Assembly: GCA_903903935.1 (NCBI GenBank)
Contig: CAIVAX010000305.1
Span: forward strand, 1-5,367
Source of the DNA: an uncultured Hyphomicrobiales bacterium
GTDB lineage: Bacteria > Pseudomonadota > Alphaproteobacteria > Rhizobiales > Beijerinckiaceae
Direction: 5' to 3'
DNA length: 5,367 nucleotides
Part shown: one piece after another, positions 1 through 5,246 of the stretch
How the letters are laid out: each line of letters opens with the position of its first letter
Numbering within the stretch: the stretch's first letter is position 1
Translations under genes and position numbers: made by a program
Notes under the pieces: model-generated
Told to the model about the DNA's origin: nothing
The model's database searches: none
What the model saw: only the letters and a program-made list of their open reading frames with translations

Positions 1-650
1 ATATCATTCCCCAAGGCATTCCGCCTCATCGTGAATATACCTCGACCCGCCTGCAGGTGCAGGCCAATGCCTATAATACCAATCTGATCAAAAAGGCCGA
101 TCTGCCCAAGAGCTGGGCTGACCTGACCGACCCCAAATGGAAGGGCAAATTGGGCGCCGAATCAGATGATGGCGATTGGTTCGGCACGGTTATCAAATCG
201 ATGAAAGACCCCAATGGCCTTGATCTGTTCCGCAAGATCGCCAGCACCAATGGCGTGTCGATGCGCAAGGGCCATACTTTATTGGCCAATCTGACCGCCT
301 CGGGCGAAGTGCCCCTCAGCATTGCCATTTACGAATATAAGATCCAGCAAATGAAACTTGCGGGCGCGCCGGTCGATTTCTTCTATCTCGACCCGCTTGT
401 GGTGCATCCGGTGGGCATTGGCATTGCCAAACGCGCCCCCCACCCCAATACCGCCGCTCTTTTCTTTGACTTTATCCTCTCAGATGGGCAGAAGCTTTAT
501 CTCGAACAGCAATCCTATCCCTCCAACATTAAGGTCAAGCCCCTGCCGCAAGGTATTGAGCTCCACTTCATTGACTTTTCCAAGGCTTTGGACGAACAGG
601 ATAGCTGGCAAAAGACTTTCAAGGATATTTTCAACTCCAAGCCGCGCTGA
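1..650 (+). CDS. ABC transporter periplasmic substrate-binding protein (5'-truncated by window edge)
   Basis: This is the C-terminal part of an extracellular solute-binding protein; the frame is open from base 3 and gives 215 residues up to the TGA at 648-650. The signal peptide and N-terminal lobe lie outside the window, so the GTG at 57 should not be taken as the real start. Family signs are the SWADLTDPKWKGKLG segment, which in family 1/6 (iron- or polyamine-type) binding proteins precedes the hinge, and the late segment GIGIAKRAPHPNTAALFFDF, typical of the last helices (residual transport peptides listed as mature 'AKnAPHPnaA'). The protein would bind its ligand in the periplasm and deliver it to an ABC permease, presumably encoded elsewhere or upstream. 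The ligand cannot be read from this fragment. A cupin gene follows 24 bases downstream and is probably co-transcribed. The family call is firm; the substrate is unknown. Confidence 0.88.
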   Translation, partial: IIPQGIPPHREYTSTRLQVQANAYNTNLIKKADLPKSWADLTDPKWKGKLGAESDDGDWFGTVIKSMKDPNGLDLFRKIASTNGVSMRKGHTLLANLTASGEVPLSIAIYEYKIQQMKLAGAPVDFFYLDPLVVHPVGIGIAKRAPHPNTAALFFDFILSDGQKLYLEQQSYPSNIKVKPLPQGIELHFIDFSKALDEQDSWQKTFKDIFNSKPR

Positions 651-660
651 GCGCTTGGAG
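635..660 (+). repeat. Intercistronic inverted repeat with stop codon in the loop
   Basis: CTCCAAGC (635-642) pairs perfectly with GCTTGGAG (653-660), giving an 8-bp stem with a 10-base loop that contains the TGA of the solute-binding protein gene (648-650). There is no T-run after it, and the ribosome binding site of the cupin follows at once. It is therefore not a standard terminator. A 3' hairpin behind a binding-protein gene can protect that message and allow it to be made in excess over downstream genes, but that role is inferred here. Confidence 0.5.
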
Positions 661-661
661 C

Positions 662-669
662 AGAGGAGA
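662..669 (+). promoter_or_regulatory. Ribosome binding site of the cupin gene
   Basis: The purine run AGAGGAGA ends five bases before the ATG at 675, a near-ideal Shine-Dalgarno position. It fixes the cupin start and therefore places the unusual GHNSG N-terminus inside the protein. Confidence 0.8.
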
Positions 670-674
670 TTAAA

Positions 675-1259
675 ATGGCGGATGACATCAAGGACGCTGG
701 CGTTGGACACAATAGCGGTGTCGAACATCAAGAAGAAGTCGTCTGGGAACGCTGGACCAAAAAACGCGTTTTCGTGCGCGCGCTTGAAGGCACCTATGGC
801 GAGCTGGTGCGTGAATTATTCACCCAGCCGCGCGTCTATTCCACCAAGGATCACAAATGGAAGGGCGGCCCCGGCTTTTATGGCAAAAAGGTCATCAATC
901 CCCAGGCCGTGAAAGTGGCGCAGTCAATTGAAACGCACGTCGAAGTCTTCGCACCCGGCGGCTATGGCCAAAAGCATGGCCATATGAACAGCGCTGTCTT
1001 CTTCGTGCTCAAGGGCAAGGGCCATGATGTGCATGATGGTCGCCGTCTCGATTGGGAAGCGGGTGATGCTTTGATCGTCGAAAATGCCTGCGTGCATCAG
1101 CATTTCTCCGATGACCTCGATGATGAATGCATCACACTGGTGATGAAGGCCAAGCCGCTCTTCTTGTTCATGCATATGCTGTTTCAAAAAGTGTCGGAAT
1201 GGCCCACCAAAGAAGCAACGCCCAAGCAGGCCGCCTATCGCCCACCTGCGGATCTCTGA
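675..1259 (+). CDS. Single-domain cupin protein with a gentisate-dioxygenase-like three-histidine site
   Basis: A 194-residue cytoplasmic protein with no signal peptide. The conserved cupin barrel spans roughly residues 85-160. Motif 1 is HGHMNSAVFFVLKGKG (from H101), with H101 and H103 as metal ligands, but Ala107 stands where most cupins carry the glutamate ligand. Motif 2 is GDALIVENACVHQH (130-143), with H141 as the third ligand. A three-histidine site with Ala at the Glu position resembles gentisate and 1-hydroxy-2-naphthoate dioxygenases, which are bicupins of about 340 or more residues; this one is about half that. It may be a small ring-cleaving or other Fe(II) oxygenase, or a non-catalytic sensor cupin. 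The N-terminus carries the tag GVGHNSG (residues 9-15). It lies 24 bases after the solute-binding protein gene and before a terminator, so the two likely form the end of one operon. Cupin fold is secure; activity is inferred. Confidence 0.88.
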   Translation: MADDIKDAGVGHNSGVEHQEEVVWERWTKKRVFVRALEGTYGELVRELFTQPRVYSTKDHKWKGGPGFYGKKVINPQAVKVAQSIETHVEVFAPGGYGQKHGHMNSAVFFVLKGKGHDVHDGRRLDWEAGDALIVENACVHQHFSDDLDDECITLVMKAKPLFLFMHMLFQKVSEWPTKEATPKQAAYRPPADL

Positions 1260-1283
1260 TCCCAAAGCGATGGAAAGAGACAC

Positions 1284-1313
1284 AAGCCCGGCCACGTGCC
1301 GGGCTTTTTCTTT
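1284..1313 (+). terminator. Rho-independent terminator after the cupin gene
   Basis: AAGCCCGGC (1284-1292) pairs with GCCGGGCTT (1298-1306) around the five-base loop CACGT, and the stem runs into TTTTTCTTT (1305-1313). This is a strong G+C-rich stem with a U tract, 25 bases after the cupin stop codon. It closes the transport/cupin unit and separates it from the racemase-like gene, which must have its own promoter in 1314-1385. Confidence 0.9.
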
Positions 1314-1339
1314 CCCCACCGATAGACCCACAGGCTTGC

Positions 1340-1352
1340 ACTGGTTAGACTG
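1340..1352. promoter_or_regulatory. Possible GntR/FadR-type operator upstream of the racemase-like gene
   Basis: The stretch ACTGGTTAGACTG matches the FadR-subfamily operator pattern TNGTNNNACNA at all but one fixed position and lies 34-46 bases before the ATG at 1386. A weak TTGCAC (1336-1341) overlaps it, but I see no convincing -10 at standard spacing. Such a short pattern will occur by chance, so this is only a hint about regulation. Confidence 0.2.
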
Positions 1353-1385
1353 GCCAGAAGAGCATTTAAAAACTGCGGGGGAAGC

Positions 1386-2126
1386 ATGATTGAGAAAATT
1401 CGCGTTGCGTTTCTCATTGGCGATTATCCTGAGCCAGAGCGGCTGCGACGCGAAAAGGTCGCGCTCTCTTATGCCAATGGGCAAATCGACGTCGGGATTA
1501 TTTCTGTTGCGACCACCGCCTATAATCGCGGCAATTCACCCGCTGAATTGCAATTGGTTGTCCCCGCTTTCATTGATGCTTTTCGACAGGCCGAGGCTGA
1601 GGGCTATCATGCCGCTGTGCCTTTGGGCACTTTGGATCTAGCCGTGGATGCGGCGCGCTCCGTTGTTGATATTCCCATCATTGGCCCGGCCGAAGCCATG
1701 CTGCATATTGCCAGCCTTTTGGGCAATCGCTTTGGCATTCTCGTCTATTCAGAGACCTCGCTCGTTTTATGTCGGCGGATCGTCAAACAATATGACATGA
1801 CCAGCAAAATTGTCGGATGGAAAAAGAGCGGCTTTCATCTGCCCGATATCATTGGCAATCGCGATCAGTTTTTGACAAACTTTGTCGCCCATGCGCGCGA
1901 ATTGGTTGAGGAGCATGATGCCGATGTGATCCTGCCCATGGGCATTACGCAATGCCCCGTGCATGTGGATCCCAATTGGCTGTCCGATCAGCTGGGCGTG
2001 CCTGTTGTCGAGGGCATTGGTGCGCCCATTCGTCTGGCAGCTTTGCTCGTGGGCTTGAATTTGCGCCATAGCCGCAAACATTGGCCCCGCTCGCCGCTGT
2101 TTCCAAAACACGCACCAGCGCTTTAA
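1386..2126 (+). CDS. Asp/Glu/hydantoin racemase-superfamily protein lacking the canonical cysteine pair
   Basis: A 246-residue cytoplasmic protein of normal length for the family. Family features are the N-terminal strand KIRVAFLIGDYP, the segment PLGTLDLAVDAARSVVDIPIIG (79-100) that matches the hydantoin racemase stretch around the first catalytic cysteine, EAMLHIASLLGNRFGILVY (103-121), and the second active-site loop DADVILPMGITQCP (178-191). Racemases of this family use two cysteines as acid/base. Here the first site reads Gly81-Thr82 and the usual LGC reads P-M-G186. The only cysteines are C129 and C190, the latter four residues beyond the expected place. The conserved GIGAPIRLAALLVG (211-224) resembles the branch often labelled HupH-like. 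Racemization is therefore doubtful; an isomerase, decarboxylase or lyase on a dicarboxylate-type substrate is possible. The start has a GGGGGAAG purine run just upstream (1377-1384). It meets the hydratase gene tail to tail. Confidence 0.82.
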   Translation: MIEKIRVAFLIGDYPEPERLRREKVALSYANGQIDVGIISVATTAYNRGNSPAELQLVVPAFIDAFRQAEAEGYHAAVPLGTLDLAVDAARSVVDIPIIGPAEAMLHIASLLGNRFGILVYSETSLVLCRRIVKQYDMTSKIVGWKKSGFHLPDIIGNRDQFLTNFVAHARELVEEHDADVILPMGITQCPVHVDPNWLSDQLGVPVVEGIGAPIRLAALLVGLNLRHSRKHWPRSPLFPKHAPAL

Positions 2127-2875
2127 ACATCAATCAGCAGGCGACATTCTCCCAGACCCGTGATCTCGGCAATCACCTCATTGCGGCCGGAAACAAGAGG
2201 CGGCAAATTGAGCGTGCCTGTGGTGATGAATTGCCCCGCCTTGAGCCCGTTGAGATGATCACCCTGCTGGTTAGCCCAAGCCAAAACCGGAATGAGAGGA
2301 TCCCCCATTTGATGGCCGCCCATCGCATCATGCGCGAGCGTGCCATTCAACCACAGACGTGAGCGCAGATGCGACAGATCAAGCGCGGCAAACTCGCTTA
2401 CGCCCGCACTGACCACATAGCCGGCTTGATTGAAGTTATCCGCCACACGCGCCAGAAACGGCACTGGCGTGACATCAACAAAACGACTGGCGACAAGTTC
2501 AATGCCGGTGAACACGCTGGCGGTGGCTGCTAAAATCTCCTCACGCCGATAAGGCTTGTGCGGGCGTGCTGGCAGATCATGCCCCAAGCGCAAGGCAATC
2601 TCCACTTCCACTTTGACGCCAGAGCCGGAGGCCAAATGCCACTGCCCGCCTGATTGACGTTGATTGGCAGCAAAAATCGGCGCGCCAAAGACAAGTTCCG
2701 TGCCGTCTTGAAACCCGCATTTCCAACCCGCCACCTCGGCTTGCAGAGCCCGCGCCACTTCGCCCTGAATGGCAAAAGCGTCTTGCAATGTGGAGGGGGC
2801 AAGATCAGCCGACCAATGCGCGCGCGTGTGAGATTGATAGGCGTTGATCAAAGTTGCAGACAAAGCATGAGACAT
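2123..2875 (-). CDS. 2-keto-4-pentenoate hydratase-family enzyme (FAH superfamily, MhpD/HpaH-like)
   Basis: A 250-residue protein close to the usual length (about 260) of hydratases and 4-oxalocrotonate decarboxylases that handle enol-keto acids in meta-cleavage pathways. Visible signatures are AGWKCGF (49-55) with the conserved lysine, VEVEI (89-93) giving metal ligands E90 and E92, TGIELVASR (123-131) with the third acidic ligand E126, ADNFNQAG (146-152), GGHQMGDPLIPVLAWANQ (186-203), and ITTGTL near the end. The metal-binding triad is intact, so it should be an active Mg/Mn-dependent hydratase or decarboxylase adding water to a 2-keto-alkenoate; the exact substrate is not readable. It starts at the ATG complementary to 2873-2875 with a good GGAG. 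Its stop overlaps the stop of the racemase-like gene by convergence, and it is divergent from the dehydrogenase gene, sharing the 184-base control region. Confidence 0.9.
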   Translation of the reverse strand: MSHALSATLINAYQSHTRAHWSADLAPSTLQDAFAIQGEVARALQAEVAGWKCGFQDGTELVFGAPIFAANQRQSGGQWHLASGSGVKVEVEIALRLGHDLPARPHKPYRREEILAATASVFTGIELVASRFVDVTPVPFLARVADNFNQAGYVVSAGVSEFAALDLSHLRSRLWLNGTLAHDAMGGHQMGDPLIPVLAWANQQGDHLNGLKAGQFITTGTLNLPPLVSGRNEVIAEITGLGECRLLIDV

Positions 2876-2880
2876 GAATA

Positions 2881-2884
2881 CTCC
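2881..2884 (-). promoter_or_regulatory. Ribosome binding site of the hydratase gene
   Basis: On the minus strand GGAG stands five bases before the ATG at 2875-2873. This supports that start over any internal methionine. Confidence 0.7.
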
Positions 2885-2897
2885 GCATCAGGCAAGA

Positions 2898-2927
2898 GAG
2901 AGACTCAAAGAGTGAGAGACTCAAAGA
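2898..2927. repeat. Tandem 14-bp direct repeat in the divergent control region
   Basis: GAGAGACTCAAAGA occurs perfectly at 2898-2911 and again at 2914-2927, a period of 16 bases with a GT spacer. It sits in a long purine-rich stretch (about 2894-2942) just upstream of the hydratase ribosome binding site and within its likely leader or promoter. Two same-direction half-sites about one and a half helical turns apart could be an operator for a regulator of the hydratase or of both divergent genes. A slippage-born duplication of purine-rich DNA is the plain alternative. Confidence 0.6.
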
Positions 2928-2955
2928 AAGAGAGTGTGAAGCGATCTGTGCGTGT

Positions 2956-2984
2956 TTGACAAGCCAGAGGCAAGTGCTGACTCT
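2956..2984 (+). promoter_or_regulatory. Candidate sigma-70 promoter for the short-chain dehydrogenase gene
   Basis: TTGACA at 2956-2961 is a perfect -35 consensus. After 17 bases comes GACTCT (2979-2984), a weak -10. Transcription would begin near 2991, giving a leader of about 70 bases before the ATG at 3060. The complement of 2957-2962 reads TTGTCA, so a back-to-back -35 for the hydratase direction overlaps it, although no good -10 follows on that strand. Confidence 0.35.
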
Positions 2985-3059
2985 CGCCTTTCTTGCCTGC
3001 TGAGCAACCTTCACTGATTCGCACCTTAAGCCTAGCAAGCACATGCCAGTTGAGACCCA

Positions 3060-3857
3060 ATGACTGATCTTGATCCCACCCATGGCCTGACACTCATCAC
3101 CGGCGCTTCAAATGGCATTGGCGCCGAATTGGCGCGCATTTTTGCCCGCAATGGCCATAGGCTCTTTCTGACCGGGCGCGATGCGAACCGCTTAGAGGCT
3201 TTGGCCGATGAAATCGCGCTGAGCCGGCGCGAGCGCCCGCTCACTCTCGCCCTTGATTTGACCCTGCCCGATGCGCTGCCCCAGCTCCTTGCCGCCTTGG
3301 CGCACAGCGGCGAGCGCTGTGCCATCCTTGTCAATAATGCCGGCTATGGACAGGCGGGGCGCCTGAACCAAGCAAAAGCGGCCGATCAGATCGGTATCAT
3401 CACTCTCAACATCAAAGTGCTCACCGAACTCACTCTGCATCTCTTGCCGCAGATTATCGCGGCGCGCGGAGCCATTCTCAATGTGGCCTCAACGGCGGCC
3501 TTTTTCTCCGGCCCGGGCATGGCGGTCTATTATGCCTCCAAAGCCTATGTGCGCTCTTTGAGCGATGCCATGCATTATGAGCTGGCTGGCCATCAGGTGC
3601 GCGTCACCACTCTGTGCCCCGGACCGACCCAGACTGGCTTTGCCGAGCGGGCGGGCATTGATGGCCCCTTGTTCAAGCTGATGCGCCCCATGGCCGCCAG
3701 CTATGTGGCGCAAGCCGGCTATGCGGGCCTCGTGATGGGAAAAAGATTAGTAATTCCAGGCCTTTCAAACAAAGCGAGCTTTCTCCTGTCGCATATCGTC
3801 CCGCGGTCCTGGAGCATGCCGCTCATCGCCTGGTTGCAGGACAAGCGGCAGGCGTGA
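3060..3857 (+). CDS. Short-chain dehydrogenase/reductase (classical SDR, NADP-preferring type)
   Basis: A 265-residue soluble oxidoreductase with the full classical SDR layout: cofactor loop TGASNGIG (14-21), Arg40 in LTGR after the second strand (favours NADPH over NADH), acidic residue in LALDLT (63-68), NNAGYG (92-97), active-site Asn117, Ser144 in NVASTAAF, the Y157-x3-K161 pair in YYASK, and CPGPTQTGF (186-194) after the sixth strand. All four catalytic residues (N, S, Y, K) are present, so it should be active on a carbonyl or alcohol, substrate unknown. The C-terminal stretch, with hydrophobic segments around 205-235 and 240-260, resembles DltE/YqjQ-like SDRs. Ribosome binding is weak (TGAGA at 3051-3055). 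It is divergent from the hydratase gene and is followed at 98 bases by the amidotransferase gene. Membership in the catabolic neighbourhood is possible but not shown. Confidence 0.93.
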   Translation: MTDLDPTHGLTLITGASNGIGAELARIFARNGHRLFLTGRDANRLEALADEIALSRRERPLTLALDLTLPDALPQLLAALAHSGERCAILVNNAGYGQAGRLNQAKAADQIGIITLNIKVLTELTLHLLPQIIAARGAILNVASTAAFFSGPGMAVYYASKAYVRSLSDAMHYELAGHQVRVTTLCPGPTQTGFAERAGIDGPLFKLMRPMAASYVAQAGYAGLVMGKRLVIPGLSNKASFLLSHIVPRSWSMPLIAWLQDKRQA

Positions 3858-3865
3858 TCCCTGCC
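3847..3865 (+). repeat. Inverted repeat around the stop codon of the dehydrogenase gene
   Basis: GGCAGG (3847-3852) pairs with CCTGCC (3860-3865) across the loop CGTGATC, which holds the TGA stop at 3855-3857. Only TT follows, so it is not a typical intrinsic terminator. The remaining sequence to 3955 shows a small CTTGT/ACAAG hairpin (3900-3912) and an AT-rich stretch (3913-3929) that might carry a promoter for the next gene, with no strong consensus. Confidence 0.4.
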
Positions 3866-3955
3866 TTGATAAAGATAGAGCGGAAACCTTCTGGAAAGGC
3901 TTGTGCGACAAGATTATCACTTGAAAAATCGCTTCAGGCCTGATCGACTGCCCCC

Positions 3956-4693
3956 ATGCTCGTTCAAGATTCAGTTTCTACTGACAAGCCGAAAATCCTC
4001 GTGGTGCTCCACCAAGAGCATTCAACCCCCGGCCGTGTCGGCAGGATTCTGCAATCTATGGGCTATGAGCTGGATATTCGCCGCCCGCGCTTTGGCTGCC
4101 CGCTGCCCAAAACCATGGATGATCATGCCGCCGCAGTGATCTTTGGCGGGCCGATGAGCGCCAATGATGAAGATGATTTCGTCAAACAGGAAATTGATTG
4201 GATCGCCACACCGCTGAAAGCCAACAAACCCTATTTGGGAATTTGCTTGGGCGGGCAAATGATGGCGCGCCATTTGGGTGCCCGCGTCTATCGCCATCCT
4301 GAGAAAAGGGTCGAGATTGGCTATTATCCGATCAAGCCAACCGAACATGGCGAAAAAATCTGCGATGCGACTTTCCCCTGCCATGTCTATCAATGGCATT
4401 CAGAGGGCTTTGACCTGCCCACCGGCGCTGTTCTTCTGGCCGAGGGCCAGCATTTTCCCGTGCAAGCGATGCGCTATGGCCCTTCAGCCTATGGCATTCA
4501 ATTTCACCCCGATGTCACTTATGCGATGATCTGTCGCTGGTCGGTGCGGGCTGATCATCGCTTAGGTGAACCGGGCGCACAGCCTGCCCATGTGCAACGC
4601 GCCTGCTGGCATCAATATGATCGGGCATTTGATGTCTGGAGCCATCAATTTCTCGATCGTTGGCTGAGCTCAGCAGAGCCGCTTACTCGGTAA
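3956..4693 (+). CDS. Stand-alone class I glutamine amidotransferase (GMP synthase-like GATase1 domain)
   Basis: A 245-residue protein consisting of one GATase1 domain, the usual size for these stand-alone enzymes. Landmarks are VIFGGPMSAND (61-71) forming the oxyanion loop, GICLGGQMMARHLG (95-108) with nucleophile Cys97, QWHSEGFDLP (146-155), and YGIQFHPDVT (179-188) with catalytic His184. The third triad residue, usually Glu in FHPE, is Asp186 here. The domain hydrolyses glutamine and passes ammonia to an acceptor; with no synthetase domain attached, the partner or substrate (some relatives act on gamma-glutamyl compounds) is unknown. The ATG at 3956 is the first start in frame, because a TGA lies at 3941-3943, and it has no clear Shine-Dalgarno. 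Its 3' end overlaps the oppositely oriented lipoprotein gene by 11 bases. Confidence 0.9.
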   Translation: MLVQDSVSTDKPKILVVLHQEHSTPGRVGRILQSMGYELDIRRPRFGCPLPKTMDDHAAAVIFGGPMSANDEDDFVKQEIDWIATPLKANKPYLGICLGGQMMARHLGARVYRHPEKRVEIGYYPIKPTEHGEKICDATFPCHVYQWHSEGFDLPTGAVLLAEGQHFPVQAMRYGPSAYGIQFHPDVTYAMICRWSVRADHRLGEPGAQPAHVQRACWHQYDRAFDVWSHQFLDRWLSSAEPLTR

Positions 4694-4695
4694 GC
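4681..4695. repeat. Inverted repeat carrying both stop codons of a convergent gene pair
   Basis: GCTTAC (4681-4686) and GTAAGC (4690-4695) are perfect inverted arms around TCG. The plus-strand TAA of the amidotransferase (4691-4693) lies in one arm and the minus-strand TAA of the lipoprotein (complement of 4683-4685) in the other. No T-run follows in either direction, so termination by this short hairpin alone is uncertain. Confidence 0.4.
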
Positions 4696-5210
4696 ACCAA
4701 AGCCCAGAAGACATGATATTTTGAGCCCGGCACATAGGCCGTGGCTATGCCCATGCGCCGCACTCCTGGATCCAGCATATTGGCATTATGGGGCGGCGAT
4801 TGTCGCCATCCTGAAAAGGCCTCGGCCAAAGTATGATAGCCCGCTGAGACATTTTCGACAGCATGACGGCGCGTCAGCTGGGCTCCTTTTAAGCGCTGCG
4901 CCAGAGGACTGCCCTGCAAATCAGGCTTGGCCTTGCGCGCCATCTCCTGCACTTGCGCTTGCGCCAGACGCTGTAAATCTGGATCAACACTAAGAGCGGG
5001 CAGGCCTTTGCCGGTGCGATAGATTGAAAACAAATCCCGCGCGGCAATGGGATCAATCTGCGCCTCGGCCCGATCCAGCGGCTGATAAAAACTAGGCTGC
5101 ACAGAAGAGGAGGTGCCAGAGGTGGGCGCGCCCGCACAGCCTGCCAGCGACAAACCCAATAAAGATCCCAGCAGTGCACAAGAAAAAGCCGAAGCCATAA
5201 TCAATCCCAT
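4683..5210 (-). CDS. CAP/SCP-domain lipoprotein
   Basis: A 175-residue precursor. The N-terminus is a lipoprotein signal: a hydrophobic stretch, then lipobox L22-A23-G24-C25. Cleavage before Cys25 leaves Ala at +2, which in Gram-negatives points to the outer membrane. A low-complexity linker (26-50) precedes a CAP domain (about 53-175): IYRTGKGLPALSVDPDLQRLA (63-83), HAVENVSAGYHT (116-127) with Glu119, GWRQSPPHNANML (134-146) with His141, and RMGIATAY plus YHVFWALVL at the end. The first histidine usual in CAP cavities appears absent: the matching stretch, KPDLQGSPLAQRL (95-107), has none. Function of bacterial CAP proteins is mostly unknown; envelope roles are likely. The start may be Met1 or Met5; only Met5 has a GGGA at good spacing. 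It lies 26 bases after the channel gene on the same strand, so co-transcription is likely. Confidence 0.88.
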   Translation of the reverse strand: MGLIMASAFSCALLGSLLGLSLAGCAGAPTSGTSSSVQPSFYQPLDRAEAQIDPIAARDLFSIYRTGKGLPALSVDPDLQRLAQAQVQEMARKAKPDLQGSPLAQRLKGAQLTRRHAVENVSAGYHTLAEAFSGWRQSPPHNANMLDPGVRRMGIATAYVPGSKYHVFWALVLTE

Positions 5211-5229
5211 CTCATGTCTAGTGGTGAGA

Positions 5230-5246
5230 GCGCAAATTATTTGCGC
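5230..5246. repeat. Hairpin whose loop is the stop codon of the channel-like gene
   Basis: GCGCAAA (5230-5236) and TTTGCGC (5240-5246) are perfect 7-bp arms around TTA, which read on the minus strand is exactly the TAA stop. No U tract follows on the minus strand, so it does not look like a full terminator and the lipoprotein gene can be co-transcribed. Confidence 0.5.

Noticed and set aside
57..59. GTG at 57 as the start of the solute-binding protein gene
   Set aside because: The frame is open upstream to the window edge with family-like sequence, and a start here would remove the signal peptide that such a protein needs.
134..866. 13-base exact repeat CAAATGGAAGGGC at 134-146 and 854-866
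   Set aside because: Both copies encode Lys-Trp-Lys-Gly in real genes of different families; chance with shared codon preference is sufficient.
358..912. Plus-strand open frame across the end of the binding-protein gene and the start of the cupin
   Set aside because: It is rich in Arg/Ser/Pro, has no domain signature and overlaps two well-supported genes in another frame.
924..1484. Long minus-strand open frame opposite the cupin gene (186 codons)
   Set aside because: It runs antisense through the cupin, the terminator and the start of the racemase-like gene, and its translation shows no recognisable family feature. The plus-strand reading has clear motifs and ribosome binding sites.
2894..2942. 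GAGA-rich tract considered as a CRISPR or minisatellite
   Set aside because: There are only two copies of the unit with a two-base spacer, and no repeat-spacer pattern.
2805..3083. Minus-strand open frame through the divergent control region with a Ser-Leu run
   Set aside because: The SLSLSL run is only the translation of the GAGA-rich repeat tract; the frame overlaps the starts of both real genes.
3900..3912. CTTGT/ACAAG hairpin as a terminator after the dehydrogenase gene
   Set aside because: The stem is short with a three-base loop and no T-run follows.
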